Assembly (NCBI GenBank): GCA_024401895.1
Contig: JAKSKE010000001.1
Coordinates: forward strand, 1 to 64,000
DNA from: Bacteroidales bacterium
GTDB lineage: Bacteria > Bacteroidota > Bacteroidia > Bacteroidales > UBA932
DNA: 64,000 nt
Reading direction: 5' to 3'
Under the pieces are notes generated by a model. The model was not told where the DNA came from. It searched no databases and saw only the letters and a list, made by a program, of their open reading frames with translations. Positions 34,583 to 45,175 of the stretch are shown here, piece by piece. The translations under genes and the position numbers were made by a program. Numbering within the stretch: position 1 is the first letter of the stretch; every line of letters starts with the position of its first letter.

Positions 34583-35221
34583 TCATCGTTTTCTTATAAG
34601 TGTAAGCCCGTCGCGCAAAGGGAGAATCACTGTCTCCACCCTTGGGTCGGAAGCTACCGTTTCATTGAAGCGCACCAGCGCCGATGTCTGGGAGTCGGAC
34701 GGAACCGGCTGTGCATAGACTTTTCCGTCCCAGAGGGTATCGTCGGCCACAATGAGGCCTCCCGTTTTCAAACGGGGCAGCACAGCCTCGTAATACATAG
34801 GATATTCCCGTTTGTTGGCATCGATGAACACCATATCGTAGGATTCGGCCGGGGGAAGGGCGTTCAGGGTTTCCAGCGCCGGACCAAGGTGAAGCTCAAT
34901 GAGATGCGACACTCCGGCTCTCTCCCAGGCCTCCCTCATAAGGGGCTCCAGCTCGTCATTTATCTCAAGAGTGTCTATATGCCCCTGCGGCCCCAGTCCA
35001 AGAGCCATACAAATTGACGAATATCCTGTGAAAGCCCCTATTTCCAGAATCCTTCGGGCTCCGCTGAGTTCCACGAGCATTTTCAAAAGGTTCCCCTGCA
35101 CGGCCCCGGACAGCATCCTGGGGTAGTTGGTATGAATGTTCGTCTGCTTCTCCAGCCAGGCGAGCACCTCGGGAACGGGAGTGCTGTGTTCTCTTATGTA
35201 TTTGTCCAACGGGGCTTCCAT
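34583..35221 (-). CDS. SAM-dependent O-methyltransferase (class I)
   Basis: The 212-residue protein resembles the caffeoyl-CoA / catechol O-methyltransferase family. SAM-binding motif I is ILEIGAFTGYSSICMA (about 58-73); the acidic loop is HIDTLEINDELEP; the metal-site block is YDMVFIDANKREYPMYYE and IVADDTLWDGKV. No signal peptide, so it acts in the cytosol. Its start directly abuts the stop of the secreted protein upstream (no gap) and dnaX follows after 22 bp. The small-molecule substrate is unknown. Confidence 0.9.
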   Translation of the reverse strand: MEAPLDKYIREHSTPVPEVLAWLEKQTNIHTNYPRMLSGAVQGNLLKMLVELSGARRILEIGAFTGYSSICMALGLGPQGHIDTLEINDELEPLMREAWERAGVSHLIELHLGPALETLNALPPAESYDMVFIDANKREYPMYYEAVLPRLKTGGLIVADDTLWDGKVYAQPVPSDSQTSALVRFNETVASDPRVETVILPLRDGLTLIRKR

Positions 35222-35986
35222 CTATTCCTTCTTTAACAGCTTCAATTCAAAAGGCGTGAATTCGGGAGCATTCTTCTTCCTTGAGTAGAAGTACAGGGCC
35301 TTGTCTTCGGTACCTATGACATAATGATAATAATACGACTCGGAGCTGGCGTCCGACGGTTGCACCACAACCGCAACGGCTCCTCCCAGGGTGCTGTTCT
35401 GCAGCATAGAGATTGATTCCCTTTCATCGAAACTTATGTTGAAGTGGCGCGACTTGAGAATTTTGCCGGAATAGCTCAAAAGCCCTACGTTCGCTATGCG
35501 CTCCGACTCCGCCCCGTCTATTATATACTGCTGCACAATGGAAAGATATGCCGGAAAACAGGCTTCATCCAAGGCCGTGACCATAGAGGCCGACGACATT
35601 ACCGGGACATTCAGGAAATGGGCGGCGGCATCGCGGGACTCCCGATTCTTGCCACCTCCCTTGCTCAGGCTCAGGCATACCACACCCGAATCCTTCTTGC
35701 CGCTGTCCTGAAGCGTAACCATTCTGAGGAAAAAGTACTGCGGCTTGCTCTTCAGGGCCTCGTATTCCTGCTCGGTGCAGAATTCGTAAGGGGTCACCTG
35801 CCACAACTCCGACACTCCCTGCTGCAAGAGCCTGTCCAGCACTATGTTCCCGGGCAAGACCACTTTGGTAATCTTGCTTCCATAGTCCTGCAACCTCTCT
35901 TTTGTGGTATAGAAATGGCCCTGTGCGAAACACAGTGACGGCAGAAGCGCAAGCGCAAATGTGATATACAGACCTATTTTCCTCAT
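35222..35986 (-). CDS. Conserved secreted protein of unknown function
   Basis: The 254-residue protein has a Sec signal peptide (RKIGLYITFALALLPSLCFAQ, cleavage near residue 21) and no recognised domain. The body is mixed alpha/beta with no cysteine pairs after the signal. The ATG at 35986 was chosen because it begins the signal peptide and overlaps the metG stop by one base; a longer frame to 36127 runs inside metG. It lies between metG and the O-methyltransferase in one transcript. It is probably periplasmic. Confidence 0.75.
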   Translation of the reverse strand: MRKIGLYITFALALLPSLCFAQGHFYTTKERLQDYGSKITKVVLPGNIVLDRLLQQGVSELWQVTPYEFCTEQEYEALKSKPQYFFLRMVTLQDSGKKDSGVVCLSLSKGGGKNRESRDAAAHFLNVPVMSSASMVTALDEACFPAYLSIVQQYIIDGAESERIANVGLLSYSGKILKSRHFNISFDERESISMLQNSTLGGAVAVVVQPSDASSESYYYHYVIGTEDKALYFYSRKKNAPEFTPFELKLLKKE

Positions 35987-38040
35987 TATCCTATTGTTGC
36001 TCCGTTTGAGACAGCCTCGGCAGGGGTTATGAACTTCATCTTTCCGTCGCCCTGTCTGGCCATCAGAATCATTCCCTTCGATTCGATTCCCCGAATAGTG
36101 CGCGGTTGCAGATTGGCCAGAACGCATATCTGTTTTCCAACCATCTGCTCGGGAGTGTAATATTCGGCAATGCCGGAAACTATCACGCGACGGTCGACGC
36201 CGGTGTCGATGGTGAGCTTGAGCAGCTTGTCGGTCTTGGGAACGCGCTCTGCCTCCAGTACGGTGGCGGTGCGGATATCCATTTTCTCGAAGTCATCGAA
36301 CGTGCATTCCTCTTTGGGGGCCTCAACCTGCTTTGCAAGTTCGGCAGCGGCGGCCGCTTCGCGCTCTGCGCGGATGTTGTCGAGCCGTTTGAGCTGGGCC
36401 TCGATTTGTTCGTCCTCGACTTTGGCGAAAAGGAGTTCGGCGGGAGCGAGCTGCTGCCCGGCCGGAATTATGCTGGGACGTCCCAGAACCTCCCAGTCGA
36501 GAGGAGACGAAATCATAGCCCTCAGGCGGGCGGCAGCGAACGGAGTGAAAGGTTCAAACGCAATTCCGAGGTCGGCACAAACCTGAAGCGAAATGTTCAG
36601 GATGGTAGCGCAGCGGTCCATATCGGTCTTGGCAACCTTCCAGGGTTCGGTGTCCGAAATGTACTTGTTTCCAAGTCGGGCTATTCCCATAGCATCCTTC
36701 AGTGCCTCACGGAACTTGAATTCGGTAATGTTCTTTTCCATAGAAGCCTTGAGCACCGGGATTTGGGCTATGAGTTCCTTGTCAATGTCCTGCAGAGACC
36801 CGCAGGCAGGCACTTTTCCACCGAAGTACTTGTGGGTAAGCACAACCGCTCTGTTCACGAAGTTGCCGAAAATGGCTACCAGCTCGGAGTTGTTGCGGGC
36901 CTGGAAATCCTTCCAGCTGAAATCGTTGTCCTTGGTCTCGGGAGCATTGGCGGTGAGCACGTAGCGCAGCACATCCTCCTTTCCGGGGAAATCCTTAATA
37001 TATTCGTGAGCCCACACGGCCCATCCCCTCGAAGTGGAAATCTTGTCCCCCTCGAGATTGAGGAATTCGTTGGCGGGCACGTTCTCGGGCAGGATGTAAC
37101 CGTCGCCGTAGGCCTTGAGCATAGAGGGGAAAACTATGCAGTGGAAAACTATATTGTCCTTTCCTATGAAGTGGATGAGGCGGGTGTCGGGCGACTTCCA
37201 CCATTTCTCCCAGTCGTTGGGAAGAAGTTCCCTGGTGTTTGAAATATAGCCGATGGGGGCATCGAACCATACGTAGAGCACCTTTCCTTCGGCACCTTCG
37301 ACAGGAACCGGAACGCCCCAGTCCAGGTCGCGGGTTACCGCACGCGGCTGCAGGCCTCCGTCCAGCCAGCTCTTGCACTGGCCGTAAACGTTGGAGCGCC
37401 ATTCCTTATGGTTTTCGAGAATCCATTCCCGCAGCCAGGGCTCGTACCGGTCGAGCGGCAGATACCAGTGGGTGGTCTTCTTCTTAATGGGCTGGGCGCC
37501 GCTGAGCTTGCTCTTGGGGTCTATGAGTTCCTCGGGGCTCAGGGTGCTGCCGCACTTTTCGCACTGGTCGCCGTAGGCATCGGGATTACCGCATTTGGGA
37601 CAGGTTCCCACGATATAGCGGTCGGCAAGGAAGGTCTTGGCCTCGGGATCGTAATACTGCTCGCTCTCCTTGGTTATGAACTTGCCTTCGTCGTAGAGTT
37701 TGCGGAAGAATTCCGAAGCGTTGCTGGAGTGGACGTCGGAAGACGTGCGTCCGTAAATGTCGAAATTTATTCCCAGCGCCTTGAAGCTTTCGTCTATGAT
37801 GCCGTGGTACTTGTCCACAATGTCCTGAGGGCTGCATCCCTGCTTTCTGGCGGCAATGGTTATGGGAACGCCGTGTTCGTCGGACCCACACACGTAAAGC
37901 ACTTCCTCGCCTCTCATTCTAAGATAACGCACATAAATGTCGGCAGGAACGTACACGCCTGCCAGATGTCCGATATGTACCGGCCCGTTGGCATAGGGCA
38001 ACGCACAGGTAACAAGAGTTCTTTTATAAGTTTTTGCCAT
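35986..38040 (-). CDS. metG: Methionyl-tRNA synthetase
   Basis: The 684-residue class I synthetase has [14 protein letters not shown] (HIGH at 22-25), a zinc module with [18 protein letters not shown] (about 145-162), the KMSKS-equivalent KISTS in [10 protein letters not shown] (about 340), and a C-terminal EMAP-II-like tRNA-binding domain (about 580-684; [19 protein letters not shown]). The C-terminal domain dimerises the enzyme. It overlaps dnaG by 17 bp and the secreted-protein gene by one base. It supplies Met-tRNA for initiation and elongation. Confidence 0.97.
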   Translation of the reverse strand: MAKTYKRTLVTCALPYANGPVHIGHLAGVYVPADIYVRYLRMRGEEVLYVCGSDEHGVPITIAARKQGCSPQDIVDKYHGIIDESFKALGINFDIYGRTSSDVHSSNASEFFRKLYDEGKFITKESEQYYDPEAKTFLADRYIVGTCPKCGNPDAYGDQCEKCGSTLSPEELIDPKSKLSGAQPIKKKTTHWYLPLDRYEPWLREWILENHKEWRSNVYGQCKSWLDGGLQPRAVTRDLDWGVPVPVEGAEGKVLYVWFDAPIGYISNTRELLPNDWEKWWKSPDTRLIHFIGKDNIVFHCIVFPSMLKAYGDGYILPENVPANEFLNLEGDKISTSRGWAVWAHEYIKDFPGKEDVLRYVLTANAPETKDNDFSWKDFQARNNSELVAIFGNFVNRAVVLTHKYFGGKVPACGSLQDIDKELIAQIPVLKASMEKNITEFKFREALKDAMGIARLGNKYISDTEPWKVAKTDMDRCATILNISLQVCADLGIAFEPFTPFAAARLRAMISSPLDWEVLGRPSIIPAGQQLAPAELLFAKVEDEQIEAQLKRLDNIRAEREAAAAAELAKQVEAPKEECTFDDFEKMDIRTATVLEAERVPKTDKLLKLTIDTGVDRRVIVSGIAEYYTPEQMVGKQICVLANLQPRTIRGIESKGMILMARQGDGKMKFITPAEAVSNGATIG

Positions 38041-39997
38041 ATTGTTTTTTTATTTCTGTCTTTATCGATTGCAATTTTACAAGTTCTTTCATAGCCTCCA
38101 TCTGGGATTCGGTGTCCATAGACGGAAGGCTCGCGCGAATTTTGTCTATGCGGTCCTGGAGCCTGCGCTCGCCGTATCTCATAAGGGTCCTGGGAACAAA
38201 GGCCGCAAGCCAGGACGAAGTGGTAGTGAGGGCTTTTTCGAAATTCTTGACGGTGAGCTGGTAGCGGCTGGTCGAAAGCTGTGCGGTGACGTCGGCAAGA
38301 GTGCGGTCGCTGGAATCCAGCATTGTCCTTATTATAGCGTCCTGGTCCATACCCGAATCATACAATTGCATATAGGCATCGTATGCCCTGCGATATACCG
38401 TATTTGCAAAACTGGCTCCGTCTTCATCCAATGTACCGCGTATGAACTCGAACACCGTAGGAACCGACTCCCCGTAGAAGTCGGAGTCGCTTTCGAATTC
38501 CAACGCGTCGCGCCCGTGGGTAAGGATAAAGCCCAGCAGTTCTTTCTCGGCGGGAGCCAGAATGCGGTTTTCTATGGGGAAGCTGTCGGCCGCATATTCC
38601 TCCACCCTGGCCGAAACCGGAGTCTCGGGAGGAAGGGGCAGGCCGTTTTCCTGCCAGCGCGCCTCTCTGATGCGTTCTTTGCGCTGCTCTTCCTGCATTT
38701 CCTTACGGGTGCGGGAGATGCGGGTGAAGAGCAGCCGGGAGTCTATATTGAACCGGTTGGCGCAGTCCTCCACGTACACCGTCCGCTTTACGGGATCGGG
38801 AATGTCGGCTATGGTGTCGGCTATGTCGTTGATGAGGTTTGCCCGCTTGAGGGGGTCCTTTCCGGCCTCATCGCTCAACAGGCGGGCCTTGAAACTTATG
38901 AAATCCTCGCTGTTGGCGCCGATGAACTCCAGCACCTGGTCCCGGCTGTGCGAACGGGCAAAGGAATCGGGGTCCTCCCCCTCTGGCAGCAGCACCACCT
39001 TCACGTTCATACCCTCCCGGAGAATGAGGCCTATGCCGCGCAGCGCGGCGTGTATGCCGGCGGAGTCACCGTCGTACATAATGGTTACGTTCTCGGGAGA
39101 ATGCCTGCGGATGAGCCGGATCTGCTCTACGGTAAGGGACGTTCCGCAGGAAGCCACCACATTGGTAATGCCCAACTGGTGCATCATTACCATATCTACG
39201 TTGCCCTCGACCAGAATACAGTCGTTCTGCCTTGCCATCCCGGCCTTGGCGAAATAGATGCCCAGCAGGTTCTTGCTCTTTGTGTAGATGGGGGTTTCGG
39301 GCGAATTCACATACTTTGCCGGATTGTCGCTGTGCAAGGTCCTGCCGCTGAAGGCCACCACCCGTCCGCTTACCGAATGAATGGGGAACATTACCCTCTC
39401 GCGGAACTTGTCCACCACCGAACCGTCCTCCCTCTGCACGGCAAGTCCGGCCTCGATGAGGTATTCCAGCTTATACCCGGCCTTGAGGGCGGCGTCAACA
39501 AGCTCGCGCTTGCCGGAAGGAGCCCACCCCAACGAGAATTTCTCGATGGTTTCGTCTTCCAGGGCGCGGGACTTGAAATAGTTGTAGCCTATGTCCCGGC
39601 CTTCGCCGCTCTTGAGCTGGTCCATAAAGAAGCGGCAGGCGAATTCCGACACTATCATAAGGGATTCGGTGCGCTGGCGGGCGGCAATATCCTCGGCCGA
39701 CTCCTCCTTCTCCCTGACCTCTATGTTGTAGCGCTTTGCTATGAGCTTGAGAGCTTCATAATAGGAGCAGTGCTCCACCTCCATCACGAATCCTACCGCC
39801 GACCCGGCCTTCCCGCAACCGAAGCACTTGAATATGCCTTTCGACGGGGTCACATAGAAGGAGGGCGTTTTCTCGTTGTGGAAAGGACAGCAAGCCACAT
39901 AACTGGCTCCCCTGCGCTTGAGCGTAAGGTAATCTCCAACGATATCCTCTACACGGGCCGTTTCCAATATGAGATTTACTGTATCGGCAGGTATCAT
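38024..39997 (-). CDS. dnaG: DNA primase
   Basis: DnaG makes RNA primers at the replication fork. The 657-residue protein has the CHC2 zinc-binding domain ([12 protein letters not shown] and CFGCG, about 36-62), the RNAP basic region, the TOPRIM core (LVEGNVDMV near 262 and YDGDSAG near 310), and a C-terminal helicase-binding domain (about 480-657). It overlaps recQ by 4 bp and metG by 17 bp. A long open frame on the opposite strand is a codon-bias shadow and is not called. Confidence 0.96.
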   Translation of the reverse strand: MIPADTVNLILETARVEDIVGDYLTLKRRGASYVACCPFHNEKTPSFYVTPSKGIFKCFGCGKAGSAVGFVMEVEHCSYYEALKLIAKRYNIEVREKEESAEDIAARQRTESLMIVSEFACRFFMDQLKSGEGRDIGYNYFKSRALEDETIEKFSLGWAPSGKRELVDAALKAGYKLEYLIEAGLAVQREDGSVVDKFRERVMFPIHSVSGRVVAFSGRTLHSDNPAKYVNSPETPIYTKSKNLLGIYFAKAGMARQNDCILVEGNVDMVMMHQLGITNVVASCGTSLTVEQIRLIRRHSPENVTIMYDGDSAGIHAALRGIGLILREGMNVKVVLLPEGEDPDSFARSHSRDQVLEFIGANSEDFISFKARLLSDEAGKDPLKRANLINDIADTIADIPDPVKRTVYVEDCANRFNIDSRLLFTRISRTRKEMQEEQRKERIREARWQENGLPLPPETPVSARVEEYAADSFPIENRILAPAEKELLGFILTHGRDALEFESDSDFYGESVPTVFEFIRGTLDEDGASFANTVYRRAYDAYMQLYDSGMDQDAIIRTMLDSSDRTLADVTAQLSTSRYQLTVKNFEKALTTTSSWLAAFVPRTLMRYGERRLQDRIDKIRASLPSMDTESQMEAMKELVKLQSIKTEIKKQYGKNL

Positions 39998-42207
39998 GAC
40001 GCTACTTCACACAGGAACTTAATTCTTACCAGACGTATTTCCATTTCGTTGTATTCCGAGCCAATGTCCTGAAGGGCGGCTTCGAGGGAGTCGGAAGACG
40101 CTTCATCCTTGAAATAATCGTATATCTCTTCGACAATGTATTCGTCCAGATTCTGTTTTATGTAATAATTCAGGTCGAGTTTGGTGCCGGTGGCCACTAT
40201 AGTCTCTATCTCGGTCATCAGTTCCCCCATATCCATTCCCTTCATTTGGGCAATGTCCTCCAGGGACATACGGCGGTCTATACTCTGAATTATGTAAATC
40301 TTGTTGGCCGACTTGTTGGGGGTGGACTTTACTATGAAATCGTCCGGGCGCTCTATGTCATTCTCTTCCACGTAGCGCTTGATGAGTTCCAGGAAACGCA
40401 TTCCAAACTTGCGCGCCTTGCCGTCTCCCACGCCCTGGCAGTTCTTGAGTTCGTCGAATGTCTCGGGATACAGGATGGACATATCTTCCAGGGCCTGGTC
40501 TCCGAATATTATCCACGGCTGCAGCATAAGGGCCTTGGACATATCCCTCCTGAGGTCCTTGAGCATTGCCAGCAGCACCGGGTCTCCTCCCCCACCGTTC
40601 ATTGCGGCCTGGGAAGCCTTCACGTCTTCGTCGTCATCTTCTTCGGCAACGTCGGGGTCGGCGAAAGTGCGGTCCTTCAATATTTGTACAGAATACGGAT
40701 TCTGGAGGAATTCCTTTCCCTTGGGGGTTATGTAGATGAGCCCGTACGACTCGATTTCCTTTCCCAGCAGGCCCAGGACAAGCCCTTGGTGTATAACCGA
40801 CTCCCAGAACCGGGCATTATGGTCATCTCCCGCTCCAAAGAGTTCGAGCTGGTTGTGCCGGTAAGATTCTATCTTGGAGTTGGTTTCTCCGGTAAGGATG
40901 GTTGCCAGATGGTCGGTCTTGAAGTGTTCGGGCAAAAAATCTACGAGTTCCAGAACCAGATGCATAATATCTTTCCCTTCGATTGTCTCCCTGGGGTGAA
41001 GGCAGTTGTCGCAGGCGCAGCAGCGGTCCTGCTCGTAATGCTCTCCGAAGTAGTTCAGCAACAGCTTCCTGCGGCACTGGTTGGACTCGGCGTAGAACAC
41101 CACCTCGTCCAGCAGCTGTCGGCTGATTTCCTGCTCCGACACAGGTTTTCCCTGCATAAACTTCTCGAGCTTGCGAATGTCCTTGGGGCTGTAGTATGCT
41201 ATGCAGTTTCCTTCTTTTCCGTCCCTTCCGGCCCTTCCGGTTTCCTGATAGTAACTCTCGATGCTCTTGGGAATGTCATAATGGATTACGAAACGCACGT
41301 CCGGCTTGTCGATACCCATTCCGAACGCTATGGTGGCCACTATTACGTCCACCCTTTCCATAAGGAAGTCGTCCTGGTTCTCGGCCCTGGTTCTGGCATC
41401 CAGCCCGGCGTGGTAGGGCAAGGCCCTTATTCCGTTGATGGAGAGCAACTGTGCGAGTTCCTCGACCTTCTTCCTGCTGAGGCAGTATATGATTCCCGAT
41501 TTCCCGGCATTCTGCCTGATATACCTGATTATGTCTTTTTCGGGCTCCACTTTGTCCCTTACCTCGTAGTACAGGTTGGGTCGGTTGAATGAAGACTTGA
41601 ATACCCTGGCGTCCACAATGCCAAGGTTCTTGAGAATGTCGCTCTGCACCTTGGGAGTCGCCGTGGCCGTGAGGGCAATTATGGGCCTGCGGCCAATACT
41701 GTCTATAAGATGCCGTATCCGGCGGTATTCGGGACGGAAATCGTGTCCCCATTCCGAGATGCAATGAGCCTCATCAATGGCAAAGAACGATACGTTTATT
41801 CTTCTGAGCAGAAGCACGTTCTCTTCCTTGGTGAGGGACTCGGGAGCCACGTACAGAATCTTTGTCTTTCCTATGGTAAGGTCCCGGCACACCTCGTCCA
41901 TCTGGGTACGGGTGAGAGACGAGTTCAGGAAGTGGGCGATGCTGCCCTTGCCCGATTCAAAGCCGCGGAGCACATCGACCTGATTCTTCATAAGGGCAAT
42001 GAGAGGAGATATTACCACTGCCGTGCCCTCCATCATAAGGGCGGGAAGCTGGTAGCAGAGGGATTTTCCTCCGCCGGTAGGCATAAGTACAAAGGCGTCA
42101 TTACCTTCAATAAGATGAGAAATGACCTCCTCCTGCTCTCCCTTGAAGTTGTCGTACCCGAAAAACTCCTTCAGGAATTTATGAATCTGAACAGTGTCTG
42201 CTTTCAT
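39994..42207 (-). CDS. recQ: ATP-dependent DNA helicase RecQ
   Basis: RecQ is a 3'-5' helicase acting in recombination repair. The 737-residue protein has Walker A MPTGGGKSLCY (about 40-50), the DEAH box AIDEAHCISEWGHDFRPEY, motif VI QETGRAGRDG, the four-Cys RQC zinc site (about 375-400; RCCACDNCLHP), a winged-helix domain, and an HRDC domain (about 540-620). The C-terminal ~100 residues form an extra domain common in Bacteroidota RecQ. It starts 6 bp after the DUF1015 gene and overlaps dnaG by 4 bp. Confidence 0.95.
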   Translation of the reverse strand: MKADTVQIHKFLKEFFGYDNFKGEQEEVISHLIEGNDAFVLMPTGGGKSLCYQLPALMMEGTAVVISPLIALMKNQVDVLRGFESGKGSIAHFLNSSLTRTQMDEVCRDLTIGKTKILYVAPESLTKEENVLLLRRINVSFFAIDEAHCISEWGHDFRPEYRRIRHLIDSIGRRPIIALTATATPKVQSDILKNLGIVDARVFKSSFNRPNLYYEVRDKVEPEKDIIRYIRQNAGKSGIIYCLSRKKVEELAQLLSINGIRALPYHAGLDARTRAENQDDFLMERVDVIVATIAFGMGIDKPDVRFVIHYDIPKSIESYYQETGRAGRDGKEGNCIAYYSPKDIRKLEKFMQGKPVSEQEISRQLLDEVVFYAESNQCRRKLLLNYFGEHYEQDRCCACDNCLHPRETIEGKDIMHLVLELVDFLPEHFKTDHLATILTGETNSKIESYRHNQLELFGAGDDHNARFWESVIHQGLVLGLLGKEIESYGLIYITPKGKEFLQNPYSVQILKDRTFADPDVAEEDDDEDVKASQAAMNGGGGDPVLLAMLKDLRRDMSKALMLQPWIIFGDQALEDMSILYPETFDELKNCQGVGDGKARKFGMRFLELIKRYVEENDIERPDDFIVKSTPNKSANKIYIIQSIDRRMSLEDIAQMKGMDMGELMTEIETIVATGTKLDLNYYIKQNLDEYIVEEIYDYFKDEASSDSLEAALQDIGSEYNEMEIRLVRIKFLCEVAS

Positions 42208-42213
42208 ATATCG

Positions 42214-43455
42214 TTATTCCAAACTGTGTATTGCAAGCCCCGACCTGAGCTTAGGCTCAAACCAGGTGGTTTTGGGCGGCATTATTTGCCCGCCGTCGGC
42301 AATTTCCATAAGTTGCTCCATACTTACGGGATACAGCGCGAACGCCACTTCCATTCCGCCGGAATCGACCCTGCGGGCAAGTTCGTCCAGGCCCCTTATT
42401 CCGCCCACGAAATCTATTCTTTTGTCTGAACGCAGATCCCTGATTCCAAGGAGCCTGTCCAGGACCAATGTACTGAGTATGCTTACGTCGAGGCGCTCCA
42501 GGCAACTGTTCCCGCAGCACCGGCCTTCCTTCAGGGTAAGGCTGTACCAGCAGCCCTGCAGGTACATAGAGAAATTGTGCGGACGGCCGGGACGGTAGGG
42601 TACGGGACCCTTCGCCTCTACGGTAAAATCTTCTTCAAGAGCGTGCAGGAAGGATTCGGGGGCGTATGTTCCCAGGTCCTTCACCACCCGGTTGTAATCC
42701 ATAATGCGCAGCTGGTCCTTGGGGAAGCACACCGCCATAAACCAGTTGTACTCTTCGTCGCCGCGGTGCAGGGGATTCGCCTCGCGTTTCTGCCGGCCTA
42801 CGCGCACCGCGGCCGCAGTACGGTGGTGGCCGTCGGCAACGTAAAAGGCCTCGACCCGGGTGTTGAAAATTTCACTTATGCGCGCAATGACATTGTCATT
42901 GCCGATAACCCAGAAATCGTGCCTGAAGCCGTTTTCGTCGGTAAAACTGTACTCCTTCTCCCCCGCAGAGACCGCTTCAATTACGGCCGCAAGCTCTTCA
43001 TCGCGCTCAAATGCGAAGAACACCGGTTCCAGATTGGCGTTCAGCAAGCTGATGTGCACCATACGGTCATCCTCCTTGTCCTTCCGGGTAAGTTCGTGCC
43101 GCTTTATGGCTCCGTTTTCATAGTCCCCGATGTGCGCGCACAGCACAAAGCCGTACTGGGTATGGGTACCCATAGTCTGCGCGTAAAGGTAGTAGCAGGG
43201 TTTGCCGTCCTGCACCAGGAGCCCTTTTTGCTTCCACAGCGCGAAATTCTGCACCGCCTTGTCGTAGGAGCGCTGTTCGTGCTCGCCGGCAAAGGGCGTA
43301 AAGTCAATCTCGGGGCGGGTTATATGCAAGAGAGAAGCGGGGCCGGCAAGAGCGGCTGCCTCGGCGCTGCTCACAACGTCGTAGGGAGGCGCGCAAACCC
43401 CCTGGGCGAGTTCCCGGGGCGGGCGTAAAGCTGCAAAAGGTTTAACTCTTACCAT
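42214..43455 (-). CDS. DUF1015 family protein
   Basis: The 413-residue cytosolic protein begins VRVKPFAALRPPRELAQGVCAPPYDVV, the DUF1015 signature, and has the conserved YVADGHHRTAAA (about 213-224), a ParB/Srx-like nucleotide-site pattern. The family has no settled function. It is often found beside serine-biosynthesis genes and here its start overlaps the serC stop by one base (TAATG). That context suggests a role in serine or phosphoserine metabolism, which is inference. recQ follows after 6 bp. Confidence 0.88.
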   Translation of the reverse strand: MVRVKPFAALRPPRELAQGVCAPPYDVVSSAEAAALAGPASLLHITRPEIDFTPFAGEHEQRSYDKAVQNFALWKQKGLLVQDGKPCYYLYAQTMGTHTQYGFVLCAHIGDYENGAIKRHELTRKDKEDDRMVHISLLNANLEPVFFAFERDEELAAVIEAVSAGEKEYSFTDENGFRHDFWVIGNDNVIARISEIFNTRVEAFYVADGHHRTAAAVRVGRQKREANPLHRGDEEYNWFMAVCFPKDQLRIMDYNRVVKDLGTYAPESFLHALEEDFTVEAKGPVPYRPGRPHNFSMYLQGCWYSLTLKEGRCCGNSCLERLDVSILSTLVLDRLLGIRDLRSDKRIDFVGGIRGLDELARRVDSGGMEVAFALYPVSMEQLMEIADGGQIMPPKTTWFEPKLRSGLAIHSLE

Positions 43456-44528
43456 TATCCGTTCTTCTTTTCAAATTCTTTCATACAGTCGGTCAAAGCC
43501 AGGACATCCTCCATAGTGCAGGCATTGTAAATCGATGCCCTGAGCCCGCCGGCGAGCCGGTGACCTTTAATTCCAACAATGTCGCGGCCTTGGGCAAAAT
43601 CCACGAATGAGTCCAGCAGGGCCTCGTATCCCGAAGCCATATCAAAGGTTACGTTCATAAGCGAACGGTCCTGCGGGCAGGCCGTGCCGCGGAACAGGGG
43701 GTTGCGGTCAACCTCGGCGTAAAGCGCATCGGCCTTGGCCCGGTTCAACTTCTGCAGGGCGCAGACCCCGCCGCTGTCCTTAATCCAGTGCAGAGTGCGG
43801 TTCATAATGAATATGGAGAACACCGGAGGGGTGTTGAACATTGAACCGTTGTCGATTTGCACGCGATAGTCCAGCATAGAAGGGATGTGCCGGCCCGTTT
43901 TTCCAAGAATGCCGGGGTTCACGATTGCGAATCCCACTCCGGCGGTACCGGCATTCTTCTGGGCCCCGCCGTAAATGAGCGCATACTTTGACACATCTAC
44001 CGGACGGCTCAGAATGTCTGAAGACATATCGGCCACCAGAGGCACCGGGCAGTCCATATCTTCGCGCAGCTGGGTGCCGAAAACCGTATTGTTGCTGGTT
44101 ATATGCAGATAGTCCAGGCCGGCCGGGATTTCATACCCGCGGGGGACATAAGAAAAATTGCGGTCGGCCGAACTTGCTATTTCACAGGCATTTCCAAAGC
44201 CCTGAGCCTCTTTGAGGGCCTTCCCGGCCCAGATTCCGCTGTTCACATAGCCGGCCTTTGTGCGAAGCAGATTCGCGGCGACGCAAAGGAACTGCATTGA
44301 GGCCCCTCCCGCCATAAACACCACTTCATAGCCGGCAGGAATGTTCAGGAGCTCCCTCCACAGGGCGCGGGTCTCGTCCATAAGTTCCACCCACTCCCGG
44401 GAGCGATGGCTCACCGACAGCACCGGCACACCCGTACCGGCAAAATTGCCCAGAGCCGCCACAGCGTCGTCATATACGCGCTGGGGCAGCAGGCAAGGCC
44501 CGGCCGTAAATATGTGTTTGCGAGTCAC
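43455..44528 (-). CDS. serC: Phosphoserine aminotransferase
   Basis: SerC converts 3-phosphohydroxypyruvate to phosphoserine with glutamate; the same enzyme can act in pyridoxal synthesis. The 357-residue fold-type I PLP protein has the N-terminal FTAGPCLLPQRVYDDA and the PLP-lysine block YGGAQKNAGTAG (about 193-204). HRLAGGLRASIYNACT near the C-terminus is typical. It overlaps yigZ by 4 bp and the DUF1015 gene by one base. No serA or serB is visible in the window. Confidence 0.95.
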   Translation of the reverse strand: MTRKHIFTAGPCLLPQRVYDDAVAALGNFAGTGVPVLSVSHRSREWVELMDETRALWRELLNIPAGYEVVFMAGGASMQFLCVAANLLRTKAGYVNSGIWAGKALKEAQGFGNACEIASSADRNFSYVPRGYEIPAGLDYLHITSNNTVFGTQLREDMDCPVPLVADMSSDILSRPVDVSKYALIYGGAQKNAGTAGVGFAIVNPGILGKTGRHIPSMLDYRVQIDNGSMFNTPPVFSIFIMNRTLHWIKDSGGVCALQKLNRAKADALYAEVDRNPLFRGTACPQDRSLMNVTFDMASGYEALLDSFVDFAQGRDIVGIKGHRLAGGLRASIYNACTMEDVLALTDCMKEFEKKNG

Positions 44529-45136
44529 AGCTTTTGCATTTTATCTTTAAAGATACCAATTTTTTCCATTCTGTCCAAAAAATCCTGCATAAGATTCAAG
44601 CGCACCCTTACCTGAAGCGAGCAATCCAACCCGAAGTCACGCTCCCGCACCGGAAGCTCCAAATCTTTCAGGATTTTCATTACCGACGGAAGGGCATCAT
44701 AGCCGAAGGATACGGAATACCAGGCTCCCGCCGTCCTGGTTACCACCGTCGCATTTGAAAGAGCGTCGGCGGTAGCGGTTCTGTAGGCCCTGATAAGCCC
44801 CGGGATTCCAAGCTTGATTCCTCCGAAATAGCGCACCACAATGACCAGCACGTCGCTCAAGCCCGCCGAATCTATCTGGTTCAGAATCTGGCGGCCGGCG
44901 CTGCCCGACGGCTCGCCGTCGTCGCCCGCGCGCCATTGCTGGCCGTCAAGGCCCAGCCGGAAGGCGTAGCAATGGTGCCGGGCGTCGTGATACTGCCGCC
45001 TGGCAGTATCGAGCAGCGCCCGCACTTCGTCCTCGCTCTCCACCGGCCACGCCATAGCGATAAAGCGGCTGCCCAGCTCCTTATACAGGCCCTGAGACGG
45101 CTCCGAAATACTATTATATGTATCTGAGCACTCCAT
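44525..45136 (-). CDS. YigZ/IMPACT family protein
   Basis: The 203-residue protein has the UPF0029 N-terminal domain (about 18-125; GSRFIAMAWPVESEDEV, DDGEPSGSAGRQIL, VVRYFGGIKLGIPGLIRAYRTA) and a shorter DUF1949-like C-terminal half. IMPACT proteins influence translational control in eukaryotes; bacterial YigZ has been linked to nucleic-acid binding or peptidase activity, without a firm function. It is first gene of the long yigZ - serC - ... - lptB block and is divergent from the pRiA4b-like gene with 39 bp between. Confidence 0.9.
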   Translation of the reverse strand: MECSDTYNSISEPSQGLYKELGSRFIAMAWPVESEDEVRALLDTARRQYHDARHHCYAFRLGLDGQQWRAGDDGEPSGSAGRQILNQIDSAGLSDVLVIVVRYFGGIKLGIPGLIRAYRTATADALSNATVVTRTAGAWYSVSFGYDALPSVMKILKDLELPVRERDFGLDCSLQVRVRLNLMQDFLDRMEKIGIFKDKMQKL

Positions 45137-45163
45137 ATCTGTTCAAATTTAGTGAATAATTCT

Positions 45164-45171
45164 TATCTTCG
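45164..45171 (+). promoter_or_regulatory. Possible -7 box of the pRiA4b-like gene
   Basis: TATCTTCG differs by one base from the TATCTTTG boxes elsewhere in this window and ends four bases before the ATG at 45176. No good -33 box is at the expected 20-base distance. It also helps to choose that ATG, since an upstream GTG at 45152 would precede the box. Confidence 0.3.
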
Positions 45172-45175
45172 CAAT

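Noticed and set aside
38042..40072. A 676-codon open frame antisense to dnaG
   Set aside because: It is a shadow: low stop density opposite a GC-rich gene. DnaG motifs are complete on the other strand and the antisense translation resembles no family.
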